64,000 nucleotides of DNA from Rhodoblastus acidophilus (GCF_025961575.1 NZ_JAOQNX010000014.1:54967-118966), one strand, 5' to 3'. Numbered from the stretch's first letter, positions 9,101 through 24,100 are shown. A program made the numbers and translations. The notes: generated by a model not told the origin, from the letters alone.

Positions 9101-12100
9101 ACGTCGGAGCCGGTGACGGCGATCATTGTGGTCTGCCCGGCGATGGCCTGGGCGCTGGTCGGCGCGGCGATCGGCGGCTGCATCACCTTCGTGTCGTTGA
9201 CGGTGATGGTGGCGACGGATTGCGCGAGCTTCGCGTCGACGACCGAAACCTTGATGATGTCGGCGCCGACATAGCCGAGCGCGGGCAGATAGGTGAAACT
9301 GCCGTTGGCGGAGTCGAAATTGACGATCTGGCCATGCGAGGGCGCCTGCGCGATGGCGTAGACGAGAGCAAGCCCCTGTGGATCGGTCGCGCCGATATTG
9401 ACGACGAGCGGGGCGTTGTTCGGGGTTGTCAGGGTCTGGTCGGCGACGACCGGCGCCTTGATCGCGCCGCGGTCGATGGTGAAGGCGCGGACAAAAGCGC
9501 CGCCCGCCGTTCCGTTGCTGTCGCCGTCCAGCGCATTGCCGGAGGAATCGAGCAGGCCGCCGTTCTTGCTGACGGTGAGCTGGTAAAGCCCATCGCCGAG
9601 CGGCCCCTTGGCGAAGGCGAGAGTCACGCTCTGCGAGGACGAGGCGTAGACGACGACGAGCGGAATGGCGATGTCGTCGGCCGTGCCGAACTTGCCGTCG
9701 GGACCGGCGGCGACGAGCTGGTAATTGGCGGCGCTCGCGGCGCTGATCGGGTCGAGGGTTTCGGAGAAATTCAGGGTGATCGACGAGAAGGCCGCATCGG
9801 TCTTCGCGCCATTCGCCGGCAGGTTGGTCGCGCCGGTGATCACCGGTGGCGTCTTGTTGGCGGACGAGCCCTGGAATTCGATCGCGCCAATGTCGTTGGA
9901 GACGAATCCGAGGCTCTGGTTCGGGGTCAGCACGATCGCGCCGCTGTTCGACAGATCGGCCTGGCCGCTGGTCGACGCCAGCGTATAGATCACGCCGGTT
10001 CCCGCGGACACGCCGATGAGCCCGGTGACGCCGCTCGGGATCGTCCCATATTCGAGGGCGATGCTCCCGTCGTTCAAGCCGAGCTTGACGGCGAAATTGA
10101 TCGTGGCCGAGGCGGAGTTTGCGCCGGCCTGGGTCGCCACCCAGCGGAAGGTCACGAAACCGGCGGCCGACGTGTCGACGTAAATTCCGCCATTGCGGGT
10201 GTCGGCCGTGCTCCAGAACGGCGCGATCATCGCCGTGGCGGCGAAATTCGCCTGGCTCGGCGCGACGCCGCCGATCTGGCCCGCGGCCGCCGCGCTGAAG
10301 AAGATCGCGCCGGTCGGGCTGAGATAGACGGTGGAATAGCTGACGCCGTAGAAGGTGAAGGGGGCGGACAGGTTATAGGCGACGGAGTAACCGGCGTAGC
10401 TCTGGGTTCCGCTCAGATAGGTTCCGGTCGGCAGGGTCGCGGGCGCGGCGGCGGTCGCCTGATAGAGCGGCTGGCCGGTCCCGGTATTGGCCACGGCGGG
10501 GTCGTCGTGACGCGGCTGGCCCAGCATGTCCGTGTTGCTCTGCAGATAGGCGTTGGCGGCGTCGATGGCGGGCGAATGGGCGCCGGGGGTGAAATCGTCG
10601 TCGGCGCCGCCGCCGAGCGCGGTGTCGAGGCCGCCGCGCACGCCGTCGGCGCCCGCGATGGCGATGAATTTGGGATCGCCCTCGACCGACCCGACGTTCT
10701 GGCCCGGCTGCCCCGTCTTCCAAGCCGCCAGGGTCGCATAGGCGGTCCCCGCAATATTGGCGGCCGTCGCCGCGCCATTGGCGCCGCGATAATAGAGATT
10801 GTATTGCGCGCTCATCGCGCCCGTGAATTTCGACGCCACATCGAGCAGCGCGCCGAGATCGCCCCAAACGATGTTGTCGGCGAAGACGACCGGAGCCGAG
10901 CCCCCCGAAATGTCGACGACGGTCCCGACCGACTGCCACAAAGTGTTGCCGATGATCTGCGTCTTTACCGAGGAATAGCCGTTGGTGAGGCTGACCGCGC
11001 CATTGGCGTCGTCATAGATCAGATTGTTCTGCAGGTTGAGCGCGCCGGCCGAGACCACCCCGACGCCGTTCGAATAGATGCGGTTGTTCAGGACTAGGCC
11101 GCCGTTGGCGTTCGTCGTGACGCCCGCGTCGCTGTTGGCGAAAATGCGATTGCCGGTCAGCGGCGAAATGGCGTCGCTCAGCGCCACGCCGTCGTAATTG
11201 CCGTAGATGATGTTGCCAGTGGCGACCGCGCCGCCGCTGAGCTTGAGGCCGACGTCGCTGCCGCCCGTCTGGTTGTAGATGGCGTTGCCGGTCACCCGCA
11301 CATTCGCGCCATAGGCGTTGACGCCATAGGCGCTGGTGGTCGTCGCGCCATTGTTGAAGACATTGTTGCCGGAGACGGTCAGCAGCGGATTGGTCGGCGA
11401 ACCCGTGTCGGTGGCGTCGATGCCGCCATAGGTGTTGTCATGGACGCTGTTGCCGGAGATCGCGCCGCCGGGGCCATAGACCGCTATGCCATAAGCCTGG
11501 CCGTAGATTTCATTGTCGAGGAGGCTCGCGGTCTGGCCGGTCCAAGCCGATCCCGACACATAGACGCCATAGCTGCTGTAGATGCCGCCCGCATCGAAGA
11601 TTCGTGAATTCGCGAGCGTGAACTTGTCGCCGCCGCCCCCGACATAGACGCCGTAGGTCTGGTTGCCGCGGAAGACGGAATTGCGGATGACCACGCCGAC
11701 GGCGCCGCTGTTGTCGTCGAGCGCCACGCCGGCATTGCCGTGAGCGAAGGTGAGATGGTCGAAGACGACATAGCTGGCGCCGGCGATCTCAACCGCATCG
11801 GCGGTGAGATTGGCGCGGTCGAGCGTCGCGGTTCCCGTCGTCGGCCCCTGGAAGGTGATGGTCTGGCCGATGCCCGCCCCCGTCCCGGAATCCGCGGCGG
11901 TGAGCAGCGCATTGCTGTATTCGGTGTAGACGCCGGCGTCGATATAGACGATGTCGCCGGCCTTGAGCGTATAGGCGCGCAGCAAGGCGCTGAGATCGGC
12001 CATGGGCGCGTCCGGCGTCTTGCCGGAGTTGAGATTGTTTCCGGCGGCGGTCGCATATTGCCAGGACGTGCTCGACGCCGGAGCGACGTAATAGAAATTG

Positions 12101-15100
12101 CCGGCGTTGGCGACGAGGAAATGGCGCGACAGGGCGGCGACGCCATTGACGGTCACCCGCACCTGCGCGGCATTGCCATTGGTCTGGAAATTGGGCGTCC
12201 AGGCCACGGCGCCGAAGCCATATTGGTCGATGGGCGCGGCGGCCGCGACCGTGTACCAGGCCTGTCCGTCGGGCGAAACCTCGACCCGCGCCGTCTTGCT
12301 CGCGGTCGACGCGGTGACCCTGCCCACCTCGATTCCGGACAGGAGCGCCGGATAACTGGCGGTGAGGCTGTCGAGTTCGATGGTGACGCCGGTTCCGCCG
12401 CTCGCCGTGGCCGCGAAGCTCAGATCGACCGCCGCATTGGCCTTGCCGCCCGCCGCCTTGACGATGTCGAAAGAGCTCGCGACCTTCACGCCGTTGATCT
12501 TGATGTCGAAGGCGCGCTGGCCGGCGGTCGCGCCGGCGATTTCGGCGAAATTCAGCGTCACCTGATATTGGCCGTCGGCCAGCGCCAGGGTGCGGACAAT
12601 CGACGAGCCCACGCCATAGGCGCCGTAGAGCGCGCTTTGATACAGCGCGGCCGGCGCGCCGCTGGTGGAGGCCGACAGGTCGATCGCCGCAGCGGTCGAG
12701 AGCGTTCCATAGACCGCCGTGTCGGAGGCGAAATTGCTCTCCAGCGTAGCGCCGGTCAACGCCGGGCCGCCCTCGTTCCATTGCGCCGCCAACTCCAGGC
12801 CGCTGACGCCATGGGTGGCGAACGCAATGGTGGTGGCGACGCCCTGCTGCAATTTGGCGTCGAGCGTGGGGCTGTTTATCTGGATGACGACGGCGGGGCT
12901 CTGGGTGGCGCGGGCCGTGTCGCCGTCCATGCCGATATTGACGCGACCGCCATTATTGCCGGGCTCGAGATTGTAAGCCGACAAGGGGTTGCCGGCGTCG
13001 ATCGCGGGCGAGCCCGCGCGCAGCGTGTAATCGCCCGACGCGGCGTCGGTGAATTGCGGATCGGCGGCGACGCCGTTGCAGTCGAGACCGGTTCCGAACA
13101 TCCAGGCGTTGAAGTCGGAAATGGTCAGCCCCGCCCAATTGGCCATCACCGCGGCGCCGGAGAGATGGAACAGATTGTAGTCCGAGCGGAATTGCGCCTG
13201 GTTCGCCGCGGCCGCCGAATAGACGGCGCCGCCGGACAGCGCGAATATGTTGTTCTCGATCGTGACGGCGTTGGTCGATGCGTTCAGCACGGCGACGCCG
13301 GAGGCCTGCACGAAGGTGTTGTTGCGCAGGGTCAGCGTGTAATCGTTCTCAACCGCCGTCGTATTGTTCAGGAACAGATTGTTGGCGACCAGCGCGCCAT
13401 AGACCGCGCTCTTCACCCCCACCGCATTGCCGATCAGCGTGTTGCCGGTGACGGCGCCGCTCGAATTGGTGACGTAAATGCCATAGGTCGTCGATCCCGT
13501 CACCCGATTGCCGGTGGCGACGGCGCCGTTGTTCAGCGAAATGCCCTGGGCGTTGTTGGTGAGAACATTGCCGGACACGGTGAAGGCGCCCGCAACGGAG
13601 ATCGCGTCGGCATAGGTCGCGCCGGAAATCTGGTTGTTGACGACCTGCAAGACGGCGCCGGCCTTGCTGTAGGTGTAATTCAACAGAATGCCGCCGGAAT
13701 AGGCGACATTGGTGGTCACGACATTGCTGTCGACGACGATCTTGGACGCAGCGCCAGAATCGACGTTTCCGTCGATGGCCATCCGGTTGTCGGTGAACGT
13801 GTTGCCGCTCAGGCTGAGCGAGGCGTCGCCGACAATGGCGACGCCCCGGTAGAGCCCGCTGAACGTGTTGCCGGAAATCGCGGCATTGCTCGAGACGTCG
13901 ATGTAAAGGCCGGTGGCGTCGGCGTTGACCGGGCCGTGGACGGTCGATCCCGTCAGCGTGAACCCGGCCGCGCCGGCGCCGACGAACACGCCCTGGCTGG
14001 AAAAGCCGGAAATGTCCAGGCCCGAGAGGGTCACGCCCGCCGCGCCGGCGCCGCCGGCGACATTGAGCCCGGTGGCGCCGCCGAACACGGCGAAATTCTT
14101 CAGCGTGACGTCGTGCGCGCCGGCGAAGGTGAAGGCCGCCGTGCCCGCCGCGGTCGAATTGACCTTGAAGATCGTCGAGGCGCCCTGCCCCTCGATGACG
14201 ACGGGATCGCCCGCGGCGCCGGAATCGTCCGCCGCCAGCGCGATCGCGGCCGGCAGAACATAGGTTCCCGCCGCGACATGGACGATATCGCCGGCCTTGA
14301 GATGATAGACGTTGAGCAGGGCCGCGAGGCTGGCCATGGGCGCGTCGGCCGATGCGCCGGTGTTGAGGTCGCTGCCGCTCGTGCTGACGTAATATTGATT
14401 GACCGCCGCGAGGGAGGTGAACGGGCTGATCGACACGTCGCTGACGCTCTGCGCGCCATGGCTGGCGACGATCTTCAGCAGCCCCTGCGTGGTCGCCTGG
14501 GTCGGGTTGAAGGTGAAGGATCCCGCGCCATAGGCGTCGAAGGTCAGGCCGCTCGCCACCTGGCTCCAGTTCACGCCATTGTCATAGGAGGCGTAGGCGA
14601 TCCCGGTCCAGGTCGCCGCGGGATTGGCGAGCGCGATCTGGACGCCGTTGAGCAGGGGATAGCTGACCACGCCCTTCAATTGCAGGTTCAGCCCGCTCGC
14701 GCCGACGGTCGTGGTGAAGGTGAAGGCGACCGCCGTGTTTGCGGCCCCGGCCGCTTTGAAAATGTCGTAGCCCGAGGCCACCGTCACGCCATTGGCGACG
14801 ATGTCGAACGTGCGCTGTCCCGCACCGCTCGCCCAGGGTTCGGAGAAGATCAGCGTGACCTGATAGGTTCCGGCGGCCAGCGGAATCGCATAGGCGCCGT
14901 TCGACGCGCTCGACCAATAGGCGAAGTTCTGCAGCATCGCCTGTGGGACATTGAGACCATTGGCGCTGACCGTCGTGCTGTTCGAAGTGTAGTTGGGCGT
15001 CGTGGTCGCATATTGCGCCGCCTGCCAGACATTGGAGGGATCGGCGCCCTTGAGCTGGCCCTCGTTTCCGGCGACCATCTGCAATACCGGGGTGACGGCG

Positions 15101-18100
15101 GAAAGTCCGGCCGAGGTGTAGGCGACCGTGACGCCCTGCCCCACCTGATAGCGCTGGCCGCCGGTCTGTCCGAGCAGCTGCACGATCTGCGCGGGTCCGG
15201 GATTGGCGAGCGCCGTTCCGCCCTGCGCGCCGATATCGATGCGCGACCCGTCGCCTTGCGGCTCCAGGGCGTAGATCAACGCGGGATCGCCGCGGTTGAG
15301 CGCGGGCGATCCGCTTTGCAGCGTGTAATTGCGGTTGGCGGGATCGACGAACAGAGGATCGGCGACAAAACTGTTGGCGTCCTGACCGACGTCGATCTTG
15401 AACAGAGTCAGGTCGGCGAAACTCTGGCCGCTCCAGGTCGAAATCTTCGCGGAGGCGTCGAGCTGGTAGAGATTGTAGTCGCTGACGAAGCCGACCTGGT
15501 TGGCGATGGGCGCAAGAATTCCGACCGCGCCATTCGACAGCGACAGGATATTGTCCTCGAAACGTGTGGCGGCGGCGCCGGTGGTGGCGAGATTGAGCGC
15601 CCAGCCGCCGCTCTGCAGAATCGTGTTGTTGTCGATCGTATGCCGCGCGCTCGACGAGTACTGCCCGACCTGGATCGCGTCGGCATTGCCGTAGAGCGTG
15701 TTGTTGTTGAAGGTCGTGTCCGAGCCGTCGAGGATCGCGCCGACCGTGGTGTTGTTGTAAATGGCGTTGCCCAGCGCCTTGCCCGAAGATAGGAGCAGGC
15801 CCGTGACATTGCCGTAGACGATGTTGTTCTGCGCGACGCCGGTGGCGCCGCCGATGCGGATGCCGATGTCGCTGGAATAGATGGTGTTGTTCTGCGCCAG
15901 GGCGCCGTCGTCGACAATCAGGCCGCCGCCATAGGAATTGCCGGCGACCTGGTTGTGGATGACGTTGTTCTGCGCCACCATCAGGCCATTGTAGCCGGAG
16001 ATCTCGAGGCCGTGCGTCGCGCCGCTCGCGTCGATCGTGCTGTTTTCGATCAGGCCGTTGCCGCCAGAGAAGCTCGCGCCATAGTTGGCGCTGCCGCCGC
16101 CCGTTATGATGACGCCGTTGACGAGGACATTGTTTGACCACTCCGCTTGCAGCCCACTCGCGCCATAGGCGAGCGCGGTGAGCGTGTCGTTGGCGATGGT
16201 CGCATTGTCGGCATATTTGAGATGGACGGCGCTGGTTCTCGCGGACGTGCTGATCGTGGTGTTGGCGATCGTCGCATTGCTGGCGGAGGAGATGTAAACG
16301 CCTTCCGCGCCGCTGTTGGTGAGCGTCGAATTGATCAGCGTGAAATTATTGTCGCCCGCGCCGGCGTAGACATTGTTGACATTGCCGTCGAGCGTCGTGT
16401 TCTGCACCGTAATGCCGGTGCTGCCCGCATTGTCCTCGAGTTCGACGCCGGCATAGCCGTTCTTGATCGTCAGATTGGACAGGACGACATGGGTCGCGCC
16501 CTTGAAATCGAAGGCGTAAAAGCCCGCGGTGGTCGCTTGCCGGTCGAAGGTCGCGCTCAGGCCGCTCTGCGTCGGCCCCTGGATGGTGACGGGCGCCGTC
16601 GCCGTCCCGGCGATCGCCGAGCCGAACACCAAATTGTTGCTGAGCGCATAGGTCCCGGCGTCGACATAGACGATGTCGCCGGCTTTGAGCGTATAGGCCG
16701 ACAGCAGAGCGCCCAGGCTGGCGAAGGGCGTCGCCGCGGTCAGGCCGCCGCTCGCCCCGTAAGCCGTGTCGCTGCCCGCCGCCGTGGTATATTGCCCGCC
16801 GGTCGCGGAGGCGTTGACATAGTAAACATGCACCGGCGCGGCGATGGCGAAGGCCGAGGATTCGCCGAACAGGCTCGGCGTCGTCAGCGAGGCGACCCGG
16901 ACCACATAGGTCGAGCCCGGCGCGAAAACCTTGCCGTCGATCGTCCAGGAATAGGTTCCGCTGTCCGCGACATCGGCGGCGAGCACCTTGGTCACGCCGC
17001 CCGAGCTCACCGAAATCGACACATCGCCGGCGATATTGAAGGCGGTCCAGGAAATCGTGACCGTATTGCCCTGGGTCAGCAGGGCGCCGGCGGAGGGCGC
17101 GTTCACCTTGATGAAGGCGGCCGGCGTCAGCGAGCTTTCCGTCGTTGCGCCATAGGCGCCGATTTCGACCACGCCGCCATTGGGCTGCGGCTGGGCCCCG
17201 ATGGGGGTCGCGGGATCGCCGGCGGCGACGCCCGGCGAGGAGGCGGAATCTGCGACATAGGCGCCGGTCGGCAGGACCGGCAAGCCATTGGCGCCGGGAA
17301 CGACGGCGAGCGAGCCGCCGTGGTCGCTGCCCTGCCGGCTCTGCAGATGGAAATCGTCCGCCACCCCGTTCTGGGTCGGCGAGAGATAGCCGGCCGACGC
17401 GGCGCCGCCGGTCGGATTGACGAACAGGGGATCGCCGGCGAGCGAATGCTTGTCCTGGGCGGTGACCGCCGACCAGATCGCCAGCGTGGCGCCGCCGCCG
17501 CCGAGCCAGGAGCCCACCTTGCCGGAGCCGCTGGTCTGGAACAGGTTGTAATCCGAGTTGAAGCCGGATTGCGAGGTGTTGGAGACGAACAGGCCGGCGC
17601 CCGCCAGGGCGACGACGATGTTGTTGCGCAGCGTCGCCCCGGTCGAGTCGGCGTCGAGCACGATGGCGCCCGTGTCATAGTTCGAATAGGTGTCGCTGAC
17701 CTTTCCCGCGGTCGGCTCATAGACCGTGTTGTTGGTCAGCGTGGCGTTGGCGGCGCTGTAGAGCAGGATGCCGGCATAGCTGTTGGCATAGACGAGATTG
17801 TTGGCGAGCGTCACGCCCGAGGCGGACACGATCACGCCATAGGCGTTGGAATAAAGCGTGTTGCCGCTGACCGTGGCGCCGGTCGCGCTGACGCTCAGCC
17901 CCGGCCCGGCATTGTTGAAGATGCGGTTGCCGCTGACGGGCGCGGCCTGCGTCCCGTAAATCTTGACGCCGCGGCTGTTGCCATAGACCAGATTGTCCGC
18001 GAACGAGCCGGAATAGACTTCCGCGACGGAGGCCGCGCCGCTGGTGTTGGAGAACACATTGCCGACAATCCTGGCGCCGGAGCTGGACAGAGCCTGGTTC

Positions 18101-21100
18101 GCGCTTCCGGTCACGACATTGCCATCTCCGAGATTGGCGTCGCCGAACACGATGCCGGAGCCGTTGAGATAAACGCCGGTTCCGTTGCCGGAGAAGGTCG
18201 ATCCCGTGATGACGGAGTCGCCGTAGAGATAGAGATAGGCGCCGTAATAGCTGTCGTTGCTGAAGCTGGAATGGGTGATGCGGGCGATGCTTTCCGAACC
18301 GGTGTTCGGATAGGCGTAAAGCCCGTATTGCGCGCCCGATTGGACCATATTGCTGATCGCGCCGATCACCCCGTTGAACAGCAGTCCGTACTGTCCCGTA
18401 TTGGTCGCGGTGAAATGGTCGAGCGTCCCGGCGGGCGAATTGGTGGTGACGACGAAGCCGGCGTAGGACTGGCCGGTCGCGGTCAGATAGGAGGCGTTGA
18501 ACGTGTTGGAGCCGTTGTCGACCAGCAGGCCCTCGACGCCGCCGGTCAGCGTCAGATTGTTCAACGTCACATAGGAGGCGTTGGAAATGTGGATCAGCGC
18601 CTGCGGCGTGATCAGCGGATTGGCCTGATGCAGGTTGACCACGCCCTTGGTCGCGCCCTGGATTGTGAAGCCGCTGTCGAGCCCGTAGCCCAGATCGGTC
18701 GCGCCGGACAGAGTGAGCGGCGCGATCAGCGGGTAGTCGCCCGCGGCGATGTTGACCGTCGCGCCGGCGCCGATCGCATAGGCGCGGAACAGGTTCGAGG
18801 GATTGGGCAGCGCCGAATCCGCGGACACGCCGGTGTTGCGGTTGGAGCCGCCATCGGCGCTGGTGGCCACATAAAATTGCGACCCGACCTTCGGGACCGC
18901 GAAAGTTTCCTGCGACAGGTCGAACACGCCGGGATGGGCGACGCTGGCAATGCGGATGCGCAGGCCGCTGGTTCCCGGCTGGACGCCCGCGAGGCTCGGC
19001 GACCACGCGTAAGAGCCGGTGTCGGGCGTGGAGGCGGCGATGGTCGACAGATAGGCCGGACCGTTGGGACCGTCCCGCCAGAGCTCGAGGCGCACAGGCT
19101 GCCCGGTCGCCGCGCCATAGGCGTTCCAGGTGATGAACATGGGCGCGTTCGCCACCCAGTTCAGATAATATTGGGGCGATTGCAGCTGGATGCGGCCGAG
19201 GGTGGCGAGATCCGGCAGAACGTCCGGCGCGGTGCGCAGGCCCTGGTCCTGGCCCAACCCTTGCGGCAGCACGGTGAGGAACGGATTGTCGAGCCAGCCG
19301 CCGGCGCTGGAATCGGTCTTGGCGACGCTGAACAGATATTCGACGGAGCGCGCCCCCGAGGGCGCGACAATTGTGTCGAACACGCGCGTCCAGGCGGCGG
19401 CGCTGGCGCCGGTCGCGGGGATGACCACGGCATTGCCGATCGCATTGCCGCCGGCGTCGAGGAAGAGGACGGAAATCTGCGCCGCCACCGCGGCGCTGGC
19501 GGCGCCGACCTGTCCGCCGAAGGCGACCTGGACCGAGCCGGCGTCGATCTCGCTGGCGGTGACGCCGTTCTGCAGCAGGCTCACCGTCTGCTGCAACACC
19601 GTATTGGCGCTCGCGCCGGATTGATATTCCGCCGCGCCATTCCAGGGGGTCAGCGGCGCCGTCACGGTCGAGCCGCCCGCCGTGGCGATCCAACCGGTCA
19701 GCCCGTTGGCGAAGCCGCTATTCACGAGCAGATTGGCGGCGCCGGTAAAGCCGTAGAAACGTCCCGCGGGATCGCCGCCGTCGATGGTCGGGTCGGTCGC
19801 CTGCAGCCCGGTGACCGGCGGCCGGGTGACCAGGAAACCATATTGATCCACGCCGAAATGCGGCTCGGCGTAGGACGGATTGACCTTGGTGGCGCCGATC
19901 GAATGCAGGTCGTAGATCGCCACATCGTCGCGCCAGTCGAGAATGTCGGTGAAATATTTCGTCCAGTAGACGATGGTCCCCGCGCCCGTGGCGTAGAGAT
20001 TGTTGTGGTCGGACCAGAATCCGGTCTGGCTGTCGTTGGCGACGTAAACGCCCGTGCCGCTGTCCGTCCAGATGATGTTGGAGACGAGCGCCACATCCTT
20101 GGCCGCGTTCTGCAGGTGGACGCCGTCGCCGATATAGGAGTGGATGGTGTTGCCGGCGATCTGCACGCGCGCCGCGCCCGACACGAGAATGGCGTCCTGC
20201 GTGTTGCCGACCAGCTGGTTGCTGTAGATGTTCAGGCCATCGGTCGCGGCGACGCCGACGCCATTGTCGTCGATGCGGTTGAACTGGACGAGGCCGGTGA
20301 AGCCGCCGACGCCGGTCGCATTATAGCTGATGATGTTGTAGAGGGCGGCGCTGGTCCCGCCGATCACGCCGGAGCCGGACAGGCCGGTCGCGTTGGCGAT
20401 GATGATCTGGTTGATCACCTGCGCGGCGGTCAACTGCACGCCGACCACGTTGCCGGTGATGGTGTTGGGCTTGGAGCCCGCGACGGCGCCGAACAGGGTC
20501 GCGCCATCGGCGATGGTGGTGGCGACGCCGACCGCGCCGCCGTGGATCCGGTTGCTCGCCAGCGCGGCGGCGGCATGATAAACCACCACCGTCCCGCTGG
20601 CGGAGAGGTCGTTGTCGTGGATCAGGCCGCTGAAGGCGGCGCTCAGGGTCAGCGCGGTCGCGCCGCCGGCGAAGGTGTTGGCGAAGATCTCGCCGCCCGA
20701 GGCCGTGGCCACGGTCAAGGATTGCAGCGCATTGCCGCGCATCGCCAGATTGGCGGCGCCGTCGAGCGTCACGCCGGCGAGCCTGTTCTCGGCCAGCGTG
20801 ACATGAGCGGTGGAATGGATCGTCACGGCGCCGGTGACGATCAGATTGCGCAAGGTGACGCCGGTCGCGCCCTGGATGGTGATGTCCTGGGCGAAGACCG
20901 CGCCGTCGACCCCGGCGATGGTGACGCCGGCCGCCGAGGCGCCGAGGGTCAAAGCGGTGTCGGACGTCGCGCCCGCCACCAGGATGAGATCGCCGGAATG
21001 GACATTACCGCTCGCCAGCAGCGAGGCGATGGTGGTCGCGCCCTTGGCGACGAACATATGCGCCGCGCCGGTCGCCCCGGCCCGGGCGACAACGCCGGCG

Positions 21101-24100
21101 CCGCCCTGGTTCTGATAGGCGAGGAAGGCGCGCCCGCCCGCGTCGAGCGACGCGGACAGCGAGGTCGGAACGCCCGCGAGCTGGCCCACGCCCGTTCCCG
21201 CGACGTCGGAGGGCTGGGCCGCGACAAAAGCCTTGCCGTTCCAGTTCGCGGCGCGCAAAGCGTCGATCTGGCCGCCGGCGGTCTGCTGCGTCGAGGTCCA
21301 CAGCAGCGTCAGCGCCGCGCCATTGGAGGCGAGCGTCGGCGTGGCGACGGTCTCGCCGAGATTGGTGAGGCCGAGCTTGCTCGCCGCCCCGGCGCCGGCG
21401 GGGCTCCAGGCGCCGCCCGACCAGACTTCTGCGTAAAGCGCGGAATCATAGCTCGTCGTCACATCCTTCTGCGCCCAGGCGATGAACAGCCCGCCATTCG
21501 CATAGGCGAGGCTCGGCGCCTGGCTGAAGGAGGCGTCCGGTCCGGCCGCGGTCGCGGCGTTGGGGGGCGGGAGCGCCGTCCAGGCGCCGGCGCCATATTG
21601 CAGAACATGGAGGGCGAAGCCGTTGGCCGCAGCGAGCGAGAAGCCGACCGCGACATTCGCCCCGGAGGCGGCGACGGAAAAATCCTCGCCGACGCCCGAG
21701 CTTCCCGCGAGCGCGCGGCTGGCGCCCAAATTGACCCAGTTGGCGCCGTCGAACCGCAGCGCGTCGAGCGACGCCTGCCCCGATGAATCGCGCCACACCA
21801 CGACGGGACCATTGGCCGTGGCCACGACGCGCGCGTCGTCATAGGCGCCGAACCCGCTGATCCCTCCGGAAGCGAGCGAGCCGCCGAGGGCGATCCAGCC
21901 GCCGGCGCCGCCATTGGCGCTGGCGCTCCAGGTCGCCGCCATGATCGCGCGTCCCGAGGCCGACGTCGCCGTCCACGCCACCACCGGCGCGCCATTGACG
22001 ATGGCGATGGCGGGATGGCTGGCGGCGGTTCCGGCCAGGCCGAGGCCGAGCCCCGTATCGCTGCCGCCGAAGGCGGTCCAGACGCCGTTGATGTCCTGGG
22101 CGACGTAAAGCCCGCGCCCGCCGGCGTTGGTCTGGGTCCAGGCGAGCCAGGGACCGTTGGCGTCCGCCGCGATGACCGGCGTGGAGGCGTCGGCGCCAAG
22201 CTGCACGCCCGCCGTTCCAAGGATCGGGCTCCACCAGCCGTCCGCGACGCTGTCGCGCGGCAGCGCCACTTTCGGCGTCGCGGCGACGAGGCTCGGCGAC
22301 GACAGGCTGTCGCCGGTCTCGCCGGAATTGGCGACCAGCGTGTCGGTCTTGTGGGCGGAGGAATCGGTGAGGATGTTGCTGGCCGCGCCGCCGATCAGCG
22401 TGTCCTGGCCCGAGGAGCCGACCAGGCTGTCCTTGCCGGTCGAGCCGACGATCACGTTCGGTCCGCCGCCGCCTTCGGCATAATTGCCGCCGCCGCGCAA
22501 TTCGATCCGATCGGCGCCGGCGCCGCCGTAGATCGAATCGCCGCCGCCGTCGGAGCCGATGATCACGTCGCCGGAATCGCCCGCATGGACGATGACGCCG
22601 GCGCCCGGGCCGGCCTGGATATAGCTGGCGACGCCGCCGCCCTGGATGGCGCGCGTCCCCGTTCCGCCGTAAATCGTGTTGGCGCCGGCGCCGCCGGTGA
22701 GCGAATCCGGGCCCGCGCCGCCGTAAAGGGTGACGCGCTGGTTGGTCGGTCCGGTGTTGGGCGCGGCCACGCCCTTGGTGAGCGCGCCGAGCGCGCTGAG
22801 CGCGAAGGTGAGGCCGGCGTGGTCGCCGAAGATTTTCGTCGCGCCGCCGCCCGAATGCAATTCGCTGTCGCCGAGCGCGCCATAGACGCTGTCGCCGCCG
22901 GCGCCGCCGTAGACGGTGACCTTGCCGGTCCCGCCGACGATCAGATTGCCGCCGCCGCCGCCAAAAATCGTGTCGTTGCCGGCGCCGCCGATGATCGTGC
23001 TGGCGAGGCCGCCGCCGTAGATGAGATTGTCGCCGCCGCCGCCCTGGATCAGGGCGTGGCCCGCGCCATCGGCGATGAAATTGTCGCTCTGGCCGCCGAA
23101 GATGACGTTCTTGCCGGCGCCCGCGACGATCGTGTCGGCGCCCGCGCCGCCATAGATGTAATTGTCGCCGTCGCCGACGCTGACATTGTCCGGACCGGCG
23201 CCGCCATAGACGGTGTTGGAGCCGTCGCCGAGCGCGATATATTCCTTGCCCGAGCCCGCCGTGACCTTGTTGGCGCCCTTGCCGGCGCGGATGATGTCTG
23301 AGCCGGCGCCGCCGAAAATGGTGTTCTTGCCGTCGCCGGCGTCGATCACATTCTGGCCGCCGGCGACCATGATGAGATTGTCGCCGGTTCCGCCGGTGAT
23401 GGTGTTGTCGCCGGTCCCGGTCGAGATGGTGGCGGAGCCGATGCCGCCGAAGATGATGTTGGCGCCGTTGCCGGCGACGATGCTGGCGTTGCCCGTTCCG
23501 CCGTAAATGGTGTTCTGGCCGGAGCCGACCACGATCGTGTCGTTTCCGGTTCCTCCATAGACGGAATTATTGCCCCAGATGATGTTGGCGCCGTCGCCGG
23601 CGACGATGGAATCGTTGCCGGCGCCGCCGACGATGGAATTGCGGCCGGCGCCCGCGAGGATGGTGGTGTTCCCGGTTCCGCCGAGGATGGTGTTGGCGCC
23701 GTCGCCCACCACGATCAGGTCGTCGCCGACGCCGCCGAAGATGGTGTTCGCCCCATTGCCGGCGCGAATCGTGGTGTTTCCGGTTCCGCCGACGATACTG
23801 TTGGCGCCGGTCCCGCCGATGAGCGAACCGGCGCCTGAGCCGATCGCGCCGGCGACGATCGAATCGTCGCCGGTTCCCCCCGTTATCGAATTGGCGCCGA
23901 CGCCGACAATGATGACGTCGCCATGTGTGGCGACGCCGCCAATGATGCTGTTGTCGCCGTCGCCGGCCCTGATCGTGGTGTCGCCGGTTCCGCCGAAAAT
24001 GGTGTTGGCGCCGTCGCCCGCCACGATGGAATCATTGCCGGTTCCGCCGGTAATGGAATTGGCGCCGGTCCCGCCAAGCCCCGCAACGATCGTGTCATTG

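Noticed and set aside
6766..21786. Very long plus-strand open frames opposite the giant gene (for example 6766-11097, 11740-15792, 16147-21786)
   Set aside because: They lack ribosome sites, have Arg/Gly/Asp-rich, domain-free products, and mirror the codon bias of the GC-rich, Gly/Ala/Thr-rich giant gene on the other strand.
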